Source: Sphingorhabdus profundilacus (lineage in GTDB: Bacteria; Pseudomonadota; Alphaproteobacteria; Sphingomonadales; Sphingomonadaceae). From it: DNA of 64,000 nucleotides. Location: the NCBI RefSeq assembly GCF_009769755.1, contig NZ_SDWJ01000001.1, positions 310,001 through 374,000 on the forward strand. The letters are read 5' to 3'. Positions 8,702-17,234 of the stretch are shown one piece after another. Each line of letters starts with the position of its first letter. Position 1 is the stretch's first letter. A program made the translations under genes and the position numbers. The notes beneath the pieces are model-generated. The model worked only from the letters and a program-made list of their open reading frames with translations, searched no databases and was not told the DNA's origin.

Positions 8702-8963
8702 GAGATGTCGTGCTTTCCTAATTGTAGAGCTAAATCCAATTTGCGAGGCGATTTTCACGCCAGCAATTGCGTGCAGCGCCTAGCAGGGGCATAAAAAAAG
8801 GGCAATCGCTGTGTTGCATTGCGGCGGATCGGAAGTTTCTTTAGGTAAAGCCCTTTGAAACTATCTCGTATAGTGCTTATATGCCGAATAGGGCGGAGCT
8901 GAAATCAAATATTATGATATCAGCGCTAATCATTCGTCCATGTTTTTCGCGCACGGAGGCGTT

Positions 8964-9620
8964 GTGACTTTCACCATCGTATTGCTTGCTCTTGTTGCTG
9001 CTTTTCTGGGGCTGCGTCTTTATTCTGTGCTGGGAAAACGCACAGGGCACGAACAGGAACCCGTCGCGCGTCAGCCGATTGACAACACGCCACCCATAAT
9101 CCGTCAGCCTCTGGTTGCTGGTGATTCGGCTTCTGCGTTGCCAAAGGGGGACAGTGAAGCCATCGAAGTGGCCGCGCAGAGCGGCGTCCGCGCTATCGCA
9201 AATGCCGATCGCAGTTTCGACCTTGGCCTTTTCATGGAAGGTTCTAAATCAGCATATAAAATGGTGCTTGAAGCCTATTGGAAAGGTGAAAAGGAAGCAC
9301 TTCGTTTTCTGTGCGATGACGACGTTTATGCAAGTTTTGCAGATGCAATCGACGGCCGGATCGCACGGGGGGAGACATTGGAAAACCGCTTGGTGCGTAT
9401 CGAAGAAGTGCGCGTTGTGGATGCCAGTTTCGACCATCCAATGGCGCGGATAACAATCCGGTTCGATGCCGATATAGCCTCTCTGGTGAAGGATTCGGAT
9501 GGCAATGTCATCGGCGGTTCGATGACAGATGCGGTGGAAACCCACGATATCTGGACATTTATGCGTGATGTAAAATCGGGTGACCGTAATTGGAAGCTTG
9601 ACGAAACCGACTCGGTCTGA
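8964..9620 (+). CDS. Tim44/TimA-like membrane-anchored adaptor protein
   Basis: Predicted inner-membrane protein of 218 residues. The N-terminal helix VTFTIVLLALVAAFLG is followed by a charged linker and a C-terminal Tim44-like domain (about 80-215) with FMEGSKSAYKMVLEAYWKG and ARITIRFDAD. The GTG start at 8964 follows GGAGG (8955-8959); an upstream in-frame ATG at 8940 has no such site. Bacterial homologues are proposed relatives of mitochondrial Tim44. The gene leads a run with mltA and a Smr gene, and the position beside secB is conserved in alphaproteobacteria. Confidence 0.85.
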   Translation: MTFTIVLLALVAAFLGLRLYSVLGKRTGHEQEPVARQPIDNTPPIIRQPLVAGDSASALPKGDSEAIEVAAQSGVRAIANADRSFDLGLFMEGSKSAYKMVLEAYWKGEKEALRFLCDDDVYASFADAIDGRIARGETLENRLVRIEEVRVVDASFDHPMARITIRFDADIASLVKDSDGNVIGGSMTDAVETHDIWTFMRDVKSGDRNWKLDETDSV

Positions 9621-9632
9621 TTCACCGGCGCG

Positions 9633-10868
9633 ATGAAACGCGCTGCTTTTTTTCTCGCATTGTCTTTGACAACGCTTTCTGCATGTTCGGGAAGCATCAT
9701 CCCCAATGGCGGAATGGCTCCATCGACCCCGCCGGAGCGCCCTGTAAATGAAAGGCCCGCGAAGCCGGTTCCATCCACCGCTGAGCCAACATTGCCTTCG
9801 GCGGCTGTTGCTGGCGATGGGACCATTGCGGCAACATTGGGTGTGGTGCGTGGCCCCGAAATCGGTGCGCTGGTCGTTGATCGGCGCAAAGCGAAATTGG
9901 CAATGGACAGTTTTCGCACAAGCTGTCCCGGGCTTGTGCGCCGCACAGATACGAGCGGATTAACGCAAGGCAACGACTGGGTCGCAGCCTGCGATGCGGT
10001 AAAAACATGGACGGGAGATGCGATTTCTTTTTTTGCCGCTTATATGGACGCCGTGCAGGTGGGCGATGGCAAGGCCTTTGCGACCGGCTATTATGAGCCT
10101 GAAATTGAGGGGTGCCGAACCAAACAGGCAGGGTGCGACGTTCCTGTTTATAAGCGCCCGCCGGATTTGATCGATGTGGATTTAGGGGCATTTTCCGATG
10201 ACCTGAAGGGGAAAAACATCCGCGGGAAAGTTATCGGAACCAAGCTGGTACAATATGATGACCGTGCCTTGATCGAAGGCGGTTCGCTCGCTGGCCGTGG
10301 CCTCGAAATCGCCTATGCCAAGGATGTCGTCGATTTCTTCTTTTTGCAAATACAAGGGTCGGGGCGCCTGAAACTACCCGATGGTGGCGTCATGCGGATT
10401 GGGTATGAGACCCAAAATGGCCGCGGATATACCGGTATTGGACGATTGATGAAGGACCGGGGCCTGATAACCGATGGTTCGATGCAGGGCATTGTTGCCT
10501 ATTTGCGCGCCAACCCGGAAGAAGGGCGCAAGATCATGCAGGAAAATAAAAGCTTTGTTTTCTTTCGCGAGCTGACCGGTGCGGGGCCCTTGGGTGCGAT
10601 GGGCTACCCAGTGGTCGGAGAAGCCAGTGTGGCGGTTGATATCAAGTTCATCCCGCTGGGTGCGCCGATATGGCTTTCAATGGATCGAGCCGAGCCCAAC
10701 GGCATCTGGATTGCCCAAGACACTGGCGGCGCAATTAAAGGGGCTAACCGGATTGACACTTTCTGGGGCGCGGGGGATCGTGCAAAGGCAGTCGCTGGCG
10801 GCATGGCCGCGCGCGGTGCGGCGTTAATCTTCTTGCCAAAATCTTCTTTGGCGCGGCTTGGGCTTTAG
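9633..10868 (+). CDS. mltA: Membrane-bound lytic murein transglycosylase A
   Basis: Outer-membrane lipoprotein that cleaves peptidoglycan with formation of 1,6-anhydromuramic acid. It has 411 residues, with the signal peptide MKRAAFFLALSLTT and lipobox LSAC (Cys18). The MltA domain carries ATGYYEPEIEG and YKRPPDLIDVDL. The C-terminal 3D domain carries the catalytic aspartate in IAQDTGGAIKG and RIDTFWGAGDRA. It starts 12 bp after the TimA-like gene and ends 8 bp before the Smr gene, so the three are probably one operon. Confidence 0.94.
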   Translation: MKRAAFFLALSLTTLSACSGSIIPNGGMAPSTPPERPVNERPAKPVPSTAEPTLPSAAVAGDGTIAATLGVVRGPEIGALVVDRRKAKLAMDSFRTSCPGLVRRTDTSGLTQGNDWVAACDAVKTWTGDAISFFAAYMDAVQVGDGKAFATGYYEPEIEGCRTKQAGCDVPVYKRPPDLIDVDLGAFSDDLKGKNIRGKVIGTKLVQYDDRALIEGGSLAGRGLEIAYAKDVVDFFFLQIQGSGRLKLPDGGVMRIGYETQNGRGYTGIGRLMKDRGLITDGSMQGIVAYLRANPEEGRKIMQENKSFVFFRELTGAGPLGAMGYPVVGEASVAVDIKFIPLGAPIWLSMDRAEPNGIWIAQDTGGAIKGANRIDTFWGAGDRAKAVAGGMAARGAALIFLPKSSLARLGL

Positions 10869-10876
10869 GCTGCGCT

Positions 10877-11431
10877 ATGGCGCGGCGGCTGGACAGCAAT
10901 GAAAAAATGCTTTGGGGCAGGGTGATTGAAACGGTCAGGCCGCTGCATATCATCACGCCGAATGTTGGCGCCAAAACTGTTACGCCGCCGGCAAAGCCAA
11001 CTGCTAAATCACCGCAACGTCCGTCATCTACCGAGACTGTTGCCAAAATCGGGACCCCCAACATAGGAAGTGCGCCAAAAGCGCCGCCGGCCCACCACAA
11101 TCTGGACGGCCATTGGGACCGCCGGATCAATCGAGGTGGCATTGTCCCTGACATCAGCATTGATTTGCATGATGCCAATCTATCGCGTGCTTATTCCCGA
11201 TTGGACGGTGCGCTGGAGCAGGCAATATTACAGAAATTCAAGGTCATCCTTCTTGTCACCGGTAAACCACGCGCACATGATCGTGCTTCGGGTGAAGGGC
11301 GCGGTGCCATTGCTTCGGTGGTGCGTGACTGGCTGGCGGCATCTCGACACGCCCGCCATATCTCCGCTGTCCGCAACGCACATCCCCGGCATGGCGGAAC
11401 TGGAGCGCTCTATATTGTCTTGAAGACTTAA
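10877..11431 (+). CDS. Smr domain protein
   Basis: Small MutS-related (Smr) domain protein of 184 residues, a predicted nuclease-like protein of unsettled role. The first 100 residues are basic and Pro/Ala-rich with no domain. The C-terminal Smr domain (about 90-184) holds IDLHDANLSRAYSRLDGAL in place of the usual LDLHG motif, then KVILLVTGK and NAHPRHGGTGALYIVLK. In the first motif the Gly after His is Asp, a departure from the LDLHG consensus. It is the last gene of the TimA-mltA run and convergent with dapE. Confidence 0.87.
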   Translation: MARRLDSNEKMLWGRVIETVRPLHIITPNVGAKTVTPPAKPTAKSPQRPSSTETVAKIGTPNIGSAPKAPPAHHNLDGHWDRRINRGGIVPDISIDLHDANLSRAYSRLDGALEQAILQKFKVILLVTGKPRAHDRASGEGRGAIASVVRDWLAASRHARHISAVRNAHPRHGGTGALYIVLKT

Positions 11432-11456
11432 GTGGTCCCCATCCTAGATCCTGACA

Positions 11457-12617
11457 CTAAGCCTGCGAGCCAATTGGTCGCCCTGCCAATATTTTGAGAG
11501 CTACCCTTTTATAAATCTCGGTCAATATGTCGAGGTCGGCGATGGCAACTGCTTCATCCAGTTTGTGCATGGTCGCATTGCAAAGACCAAATTCCACAAC
11601 CGGGCAAATTTTTGTTAGGAACCGGGCGTCGGATGTCCCCCCTGTCGTGGACGGTTCAGGCACAATGCCGGTAACAGCCTCAACCGCTTCGGAAATGGCC
11701 GCTGATAACTCCCCTGGCGGGGTCAAAAATGCCTCGCCGGAAATCATCGCGGTCAGGGTACCGCCGCCTGACTCGACCAGTGCACCCATATGCGCGACCA
11801 GTGACTCACCTTGCTGCAAATCGTTGAAACGGATCGACAGCCGTGCCCCGGCTTTGGCAGGGATGACATTGGTCGCCTTGTTGCCAACGCTTATGTCGGT
11901 GATTTCGATATTGCTCGGCTGGAACCAGTCCGTGCCGTCATCGAGGTGAATGGCCTCGATCTGCGCCAATATCGCCACCAGTTTCGGGATCGGATTGCTC
12001 GCAAGGTGCGGGTAGGCGACATGGCCCTGCGTCCCGGAAACCTCGATCCACATATTAACCGATCCGCGCCGCCCGATTTTCATCATATCACCTAGCCTGT
12101 GGACGCTGGTGGGCTCACCAATAAGACAGGCGTCTGGAATGACCCGGTGCGCGCGCATATGGTCAATTAGCGCGCGGGTGCCATAAATGGCCGGACCTTC
12201 TTCATCGCCGGTGATAATCAGACTGATGGTGCCGACTTCGGCCGGAATGTCATGCAGCGCGGCGACAAAGGCTGCAATACTGCCCTTCATATCGACGGCG
12301 CCACGACCGTAGAGCAAATCCCCCCTTATCTCGGGAACGAATGGGTTGCTATGCCAACCCTCACCGGGCGGGACGACATCCAGATGTCCGGCAAAAGCAA
12401 AATGGCGCCCGGGGCCTTTGCGGATAGCGAAAAGATTTTCGACAGGCGCGCCATGGGCGGGATTTTCGTCGCCTTCACCTGCGATAAATCGATGCACAGT
12501 GAAGCCAAGGGGAATTAACATTTGCTCCAGCGCATCAAATGCCGTGCCAGTGGCCGGGGTGATGCTTTCGCATGAGATCAGTTTTTTTGCATATTGCAGG
12601 GCGAGGCTGTCAGTCAT
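11457..12617 (-). CDS. dapE: Succinyl-diaminopimelate desuccinylase
   Basis: Di-zinc M20-family hydrolase that makes LL-diaminopimelate and succinate in the lysine and peptidoglycan pathway. It has 386 residues. The metal ligands are visible: GHLD (His78, catalytic Asp80), Asp109 in GAVDMKGS, and Glu139/Glu140 in TGDEEGPA. GGTSDARF near the C-terminus is the substrate-binding signature of DapE. Its stop is 26 bp from the Smr gene end, convergent. dapD and dapC are not nearby. Confidence 0.95.
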   Translation of the reverse strand: MTDSLALQYAKKLISCESITPATGTAFDALEQMLIPLGFTVHRFIAGEGDENPAHGAPVENLFAIRKGPGRHFAFAGHLDVVPPGEGWHSNPFVPEIRGDLLYGRGAVDMKGSIAAFVAALHDIPAEVGTISLIITGDEEGPAIYGTRALIDHMRAHRVIPDACLIGEPTSVHRLGDMMKIGRRGSVNMWIEVSGTQGHVAYPHLASNPIPKLVAILAQIEAIHLDDGTDWFQPSNIEITDISVGNKATNVIPAKAGARLSIRFNDLQQGESLVAHMGALVESGGGTLTAMISGEAFLTPPGELSAAISEAVEAVTGIVPEPSTTGGTSDARFLTKICPVVEFGLCNATMHKLDEAVAIADLDILTEIYKRVALKILAGRPIGSQA

Positions 12618-12656
12618 TGGTCCGCAGCGTTACGAACTTATCGCACGCGAGACAAG

Positions 12657-13988
12657 TCAGACAGACGTTTTACGTAATGCCTTTTCGGTCAATGCTACGT
12701 CGGCCTCTACCGCTCCTATGATTGCGACCGAACCATCGGCATCGCGTCTAGCAACAAGCAGGACGAATTCCTCACCTGTCCCAGCGAATTCGCTCAGATC
12801 CCGGGTTTTTGCGGTTCGCAAGCGCAAACGAGGGTCGACGGGATCGGCGGCGACATGCTGACCGGCGGCCACTTTTTTAGCGCGGCGCTCGGCTGCGATA
12901 ATGCCTTTCAGGCCACCTTCATATTGCCAAAGTATTTCCGCAAGTCCGCCCATCGGTACGGCATTGCGATCCGCAAATTGTAGAGCGGTCGCAAATTCGG
13001 TGAGGCGGGTTTTATCATAGCCTGCGCCAAAAACCAGTTTCACAATTGGCGTAAACGGTGCGCGAACCTGTGTGACAAGCCCGGCATCTGAGAGCAAATC
13101 TGCGTAATCAGAAGGGTATTTTGCTGCTATCAAGGCGAAGTCATGGGCGCGGCCGATTGCTTGGTACAAGGCTTCACGGGTACGCAGATCGGAATCGCGT
13201 GCGTTATCAGCACTTTGCCGAGCTGCATCCAGCCAATCCGCGAGCGATGAGTTCTCGTCGGGTTGCGTTTCGATAAATTCAAACTCTTCGCCCAATTCCA
13301 ATGCGTCGGATTCCGGGTCTTCATCAAGATGTCCGGTAGTCGGGCCATCAGCCCAAACCGGAACATGTTCCTTTCTTGGAAGAGCTGTGGCCATCGCCTG
13401 TTCCACTTCCAGCTGAAGTGGCGCGGCGACGTCGGCGGCAACGGCTTCTTTCCAATTGATGACGCCATAGATAAAATCAATGGTGTCGTCGTCTGACGAA
13501 TAGGGAAGTAAGATGCCACGGTACATGATGTTGACGCCGCGATCATTCACGAATTCCGCTTCAAATCCGATGGGTGCACGGTTGGCGATAATTTGTAGAT
13601 AATGGTCTGTGATGCGCGATAGCAATGAACGGCTAGGTACTTCATCAAGATAGGTGACTTCATCGCCTAGCCCGCATTCAGATCGCAATTTTTCGCCCAA
13701 AAACTCGATTGAGGGGTTTTCGATCCCGGACGTGAAATCGAGTAATACGCTGTAATCCCGAAAATCTTCGACTGCCGATGGATCCAGCTCTTCAATCGCC
13801 GGGTAGTTTTTGTCGTGCAGTTGTGCGGTCCAGAAATTATAGGCGCGGACTTGCATGCGGCGTTCATCGTTGGAAATGACTGGCGGCGCTTCGATGGCGG
13901 CATCTTCTTCTTGTTCGAAGATGTCATAGCCGGGCAAGTCGGCATTATAGTCCGATCCAAATGGCTCAAATCCGCGCAAATTATCCAT
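12657..13988 (-). CDS. PAS_5-like domain protein of unknown function
   Basis: A 443-residue soluble, acidic protein. Residues about 40-190 resemble the PAS_5 family found in alphaproteobacteria: RAYNFWTAQLHDKNYPAIEELDPSAVEDF, then ENPSIEFLGEKL, then an EVPSRSLLSRI loop and a FIYGVINWKE strand. After a low-complexity linker (about 215-245), the C-terminal 200 residues match no family I know and end in a strand-rich segment. No kinase, DNA-binding or cyclase domain is seen. It stands alone, 39 bp upstream of dapE on the same strand. The PAS assignment is moderate. Confidence 0.65.
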   Translation of the reverse strand: MDNLRGFEPFGSDYNADLPGYDIFEQEEDAAIEAPPVISNDERRMQVRAYNFWTAQLHDKNYPAIEELDPSAVEDFRDYSVLLDFTSGIENPSIEFLGEKLRSECGLGDEVTYLDEVPSRSLLSRITDHYLQIIANRAPIGFEAEFVNDRGVNIMYRGILLPYSSDDDTIDFIYGVINWKEAVAADVAAPLQLEVEQAMATALPRKEHVPVWADGPTTGHLDEDPESDALELGEEFEFIETQPDENSSLADWLDAARQSADNARDSDLRTREALYQAIGRAHDFALIAAKYPSDYADLLSDAGLVTQVRAPFTPIVKLVFGAGYDKTRLTEFATALQFADRNAVPMGGLAEILWQYEGGLKGIIAAERRAKKVAAGQHVAADPVDPRLRLRTAKTRDLSEFAGTGEEFVLLVARRDADGSVAIIGAVEADVALTEKALRKTSV

Positions 13989-14112
13989 CTTTGGGTCCTG
14001 TCGATGTACGTCGCGACTTCTCAGTCCGATCTATACTGCTCCAAGGATGGTTAAGATGGCGTAAACTTTTGCTGCAACTCCTACCGTGACCGCTGGCGAA
14101 CCATAGCTTTGT

Positions 14113-15588
14113 TTACGAAGGCGGAGCCAAGACGCGCGACAGTGCATCTCCCCAGCCTGTCAACCTTGTTTGCCGATCGGTATCGGGCATTGCCGGCTGG
14201 AACCGCGTTACACCCCCGCGCATAGCTGTTGCGGCCTCCAGCGACAGGTAAAGACCCGCCCCCACCGCAGCGAGCATCGCCGCGCCTAATGCCGTTGTTT
14301 CGATGAACGCCGGACGTTCGACATCTATATCAAGAATATCGGCCAGATCCTGCGCCATCCAGTCATTCGCAACCATGCCGCCATCGATACGCAATGCGGC
14401 CCAGTCGGCCCCGTCGGCGGCAAAGGCGGTTTTCAAATCATGGATCTGGTGCGCCATCGCCTCCAACGCCGCACGTGCAATATGCGCCTTTTTGGCGGAA
14501 AAACTAAGGCCTGCGATCATGCCACGGGCATTGGGTTGCCAATGTGGAGCGCCCAAACCAGACAATGCGGGAACCAGATAGACCCCGCCATTGTCCGGAA
14601 CGCTGCGTGCCAAAGGTTCGGTCTCCGCCGCGCTACCGATTAGTCCTAAATCATCGCGCAACCATTGTACCAGACTGCCTGCGACAAAGACCGATCCTTC
14701 AAGCGCATAATGCCGTTCGCCCTTGATCTGGTATAAAACAGTCGAAAGCAGACGATGTTTCGACTGCCGCAACGTGGTGCCGGTTTGCGTCAATACAAAT
14801 GCACCGGTGCCAAAAGTCGCTTTAGTTTGGCCAATGTCGAAACATCCCTGCCCAATGGTTGCGGCTTGTTGGTCTCCGGCCATTCCTGTGATCGGGATGG
14901 GACTTCCGAAAAGTTCCGCTGCCGTATTGCCTAGTTCGCCCGAACAGTCGGTGATTTCTGGCAAGATTTCGCGAGGGACCCCAAACAGGTCGGTAAGGCC
15001 ATCATCCCAGCCGCCGCTGCCGATTGCCATCAATGCGGTTCGTGAAGCGTTGCTGGCATCGCTGATATGCACGCCACCCGTCAGGCGAAAGACAAGATAG
15101 CTCTCAATTGTGCCAACGCGCAAATGTGCACCGGCCTCGGCCAGTTGCGGCCAGTTGGCGAGCGCCCAACCAATTTTCGAGCCCGAAAAATAGGGGTCGA
15201 GCAACAAACCGGTTTTTGCCTGAACGACCGGTTCTTCGCCGCGCTCGCGCAGGGCCAGACACCGGTCCGCCGTGCGTCGGTCTTGCCAGACGATTGCAGG
15301 GGCAAGCGGCTTTCCGGTGCGCGCATCCCAGAACACAACGGTCTCACGCTGGTTGGTAATGCCAATGCCTGCGATCTGGTCTGCTCCACCGGCCTTTGCG
15401 ACCATTTCGCGCGCACATTCTAGTGTGAGGTTCCAGATCTCCTCTGCGTCATGTTCGACGAGCCCCGGGGCGGGATAATGTTGCGTCAGCGGACGTTGGC
15501 AACTGCCGAGTGCCTCGCCACTGGCCGCGAACAGCACTGCGCGGGTTGAAGTAGTCCCCTCATCAATGACCAATATGTTTTCGCTCAT
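14113..15588 (-). CDS. glpK: Glycerol kinase
   Basis: FGGY-family kinase making glycerol 3-phosphate. It has 491 residues. The N-terminal phosphate loop is DEGTTSTR (9-16; DQGTTS is more usual). The glycerol-contacting residues of the family are all present: Arg-Glu in NQRET, Trp in IVWQDRR, Tyr in LDPYFSGSKI and Asp in GMAGDQQA. The start overlaps the symporter stop by 4 bp, so the two genes are translationally coupled. No glpD, glpF or glpR is nearby. The partners are an SGLT-type symporter and an alpha-galactosidase, suggesting glycerol released from a galactoside. Confidence 0.93.
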   Translation of the reverse strand: MSENILVIDEGTTSTRAVLFAASGEALGSCQRPLTQHYPAPGLVEHDAEEIWNLTLECAREMVAKAGGADQIAGIGITNQRETVVFWDARTGKPLAPAIVWQDRRTADRCLALRERGEEPVVQAKTGLLLDPYFSGSKIGWALANWPQLAEAGAHLRVGTIESYLVFRLTGGVHISDASNASRTALMAIGSGGWDDGLTDLFGVPREILPEITDCSGELGNTAAELFGSPIPITGMAGDQQAATIGQGCFDIGQTKATFGTGAFVLTQTGTTLRQSKHRLLSTVLYQIKGERHYALEGSVFVAGSLVQWLRDDLGLIGSAAETEPLARSVPDNGGVYLVPALSGLGAPHWQPNARGMIAGLSFSAKKAHIARAALEAMAHQIHDLKTAFAADGADWAALRIDGGMVANDWMAQDLADILDIDVERPAFIETTALGAAMLAAVGAGLYLSLEAATAMRGGVTRFQPAMPDTDRQTRLTGWGDALSRVLAPPS

Positions 15589-17111
15589 GCCTCAAGCGCC
15601 GAAAGACGGCGTCCCTCCTTGCTCCAGATAAAAACAGCCCTGTTCCCGAACAGGAACCGGTTGACGGCCAGAGCCATCAAAACACATGAAACCAAAACAA
15701 TGGCCATGACATCAATATAATGCAGCCAGCCAATGCCGATATGCTGATAGAATGTCTCCCCAGCATAAAGCGTGTCGGGAACATAGAGAATGAAATTGTG
15801 GAACGCATAAAGCGCTACGCCCCATATCAAACCTGCGATTGCAGCGCGGGCATCCATATTGCGAAACAAAAGTCCGGCGATGAAAGCTGACAAGATAGGC
15901 ATAGAGGAAAGTCCATTGAGTTGCTGCAACAGGTTGATGATGCTCTTTGCATTTTCAAAAACGGGTACAAGCAAGATGGATGTGACCGTCAAAACCACCG
16001 AAACTATCGCTGCCAAACGCCAGTGATTGGCAACCGGACGAATGTATTTGTCGTGGAAGTCGACTGAATAAAGCGCCACAGAACTGTTCAAAATCGCGCT
16101 GGTATGGGCAATTACTGCCGCCATCATCATTGCGGCAAAGGCACCCGACATCCACCCCGGAAGGACGTGGGCAACCAGCTTGCCATAAGCCGCATCGCCC
16201 AGGCTGCCGAACAATTTATAAGCCACGACGCCTGGAATAACGACAATAGCGGGTATGATAAGAATGCGAACAATTGCCGCCGCCAATACACCTTTCTGCG
16301 CCTCTTTCACCGTGGGGGCGGTCATCGCTTTCTGGGTGATATTCTGGTTTGTCGACCAATAGAAAATCTGGATGAAGATCATGCCGGTGAACAATGTGTG
16401 AAAAGGTATCGGCGACGTTATGCTGCCGATCATCGAAGTGCGTTCGGCAGGCACCGTTGACAGATCAAAACCCACCGCTGCCAACGCGAGTATGACCACC
16501 AGAAACGCAATTGCGAGCACACCTATTCCCGAATATGTGTCCATCACTGCCACCGCCCTCAGACCACCGGTGATGGTATAAATCGCGGCAATGATAGCCA
16601 TTGGCGCGGCGAACCACAGCAGCGACCAATCCACACCAAACATCGACTTGAGAAAAAGACTTCCAGAATAGAGTGCAGCAGGAAGGTAAATAAGGATATT
16701 ACCGAGCAGGAATAATGCGGAAATGACGGTGCGGATACTGCCACCTTTATAGCGCCGCTCAAGCAATTCGGTGACCGTAGTACACTTGTTGCGATAATAG
16801 ATTGGTACAAAAACATAGGCTAGGATCATCAGGCCAACAAAACCCGAAATTTCCCACCATGCGAGCAACAGCATCTGGTTGCCGTTCATCCCGACCAATT
16901 GTTCGGTAGACAGGTTGGTCAACGTGATTGACCCCGCGACAAAAAGCCAAGTCAGCCCGCCGCCCGCAAGGAACACTTCCTTCGTTGAACCAGAATCCTC
17001 GGTGCGGCTGGCACCTTTGCCATGCACCTTCCAATATGTCAGGATCGCGATTAGCACGGTGAGTGCGACAAATATGGCAATCTGGCCCGCACTATTCGTG
17101 GTTTCAAACAT
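15585..17111 (-). CDS. Sodium:solute symporter, SGLT (sugar) type
   Basis: Inner-membrane Na+-coupled transporter of the SSS/SLC5 family. The ATG at 17111 gives 508 residues and about 14 helices, and follows GGGAGCGG; the longer open frame adds unlikely residues. The sugar-type signature NLSTEQLVGMNGNQ (about 58-71) resembles NISAEQ of the Vibrio galactose transporter, and TVTELLERRYKGG follows. Substrate cannot be read from sequence. It is coupled to glpK and divergent from the alpha-galactosidase, which points to a galactoside or galactosyl-glycerol. Confidence 0.88.
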   Translation of the reverse strand: MFETTNSAGQIAIFVALTVLIAILTYWKVHGKGASRTEDSGSTKEVFLAGGGLTWLFVAGSITLTNLSTEQLVGMNGNQMLLLAWWEISGFVGLMILAYVFVPIYYRNKCTTVTELLERRYKGGSIRTVISALFLLGNILIYLPAALYSGSLFLKSMFGVDWSLLWFAAPMAIIAAIYTITGGLRAVAVMDTYSGIGVLAIAFLVVILALAAVGFDLSTVPAERTSMIGSITSPIPFHTLFTGMIFIQIFYWSTNQNITQKAMTAPTVKEAQKGVLAAAIVRILIIPAIVVIPGVVAYKLFGSLGDAAYGKLVAHVLPGWMSGAFAAMMMAAVIAHTSAILNSSVALYSVDFHDKYIRPVANHWRLAAIVSVVLTVTSILLVPVFENAKSIINLLQQLNGLSSMPILSAFIAGLLFRNMDARAAIAGLIWGVALYAFHNFILYVPDTLYAGETFYQHIGIGWLHYIDVMAIVLVSCVLMALAVNRFLFGNRAVFIWSKEGRRLSALEA

Positions 17112-17134
17112 TTCCGCTCCCGTCTGACTTTTTA

Positions 17135-17175
17135 CGCAAGTTCGGACTTGCGCTTTTTTGTAGTTTGCGAAACTA
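17135..17175. promoter_or_regulatory. Two candidate operator palindromes between symporter and alpha-galactosidase
   Basis: CGCAAGT-TCGG-ACTTGCG (17135-17152) is a perfect 7-bp-arm inverted repeat. TAGTTT-GCG-AAACTA (17161-17175) is a second, with perfect 6-bp arms. Both lie in the 123-bp divergent intergenic region. The second resembles LacI-family operators in form. No regulator gene is in the window. The first is followed by six T and could also form a hairpin on the plus strand. Confidence 0.5.
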
Positions 17176-17234
17176 GACAAGCAGACCGAAAAGACAATCC
17201 AACAATTCAAAAATTGCTACAAACGCCCATAGAA

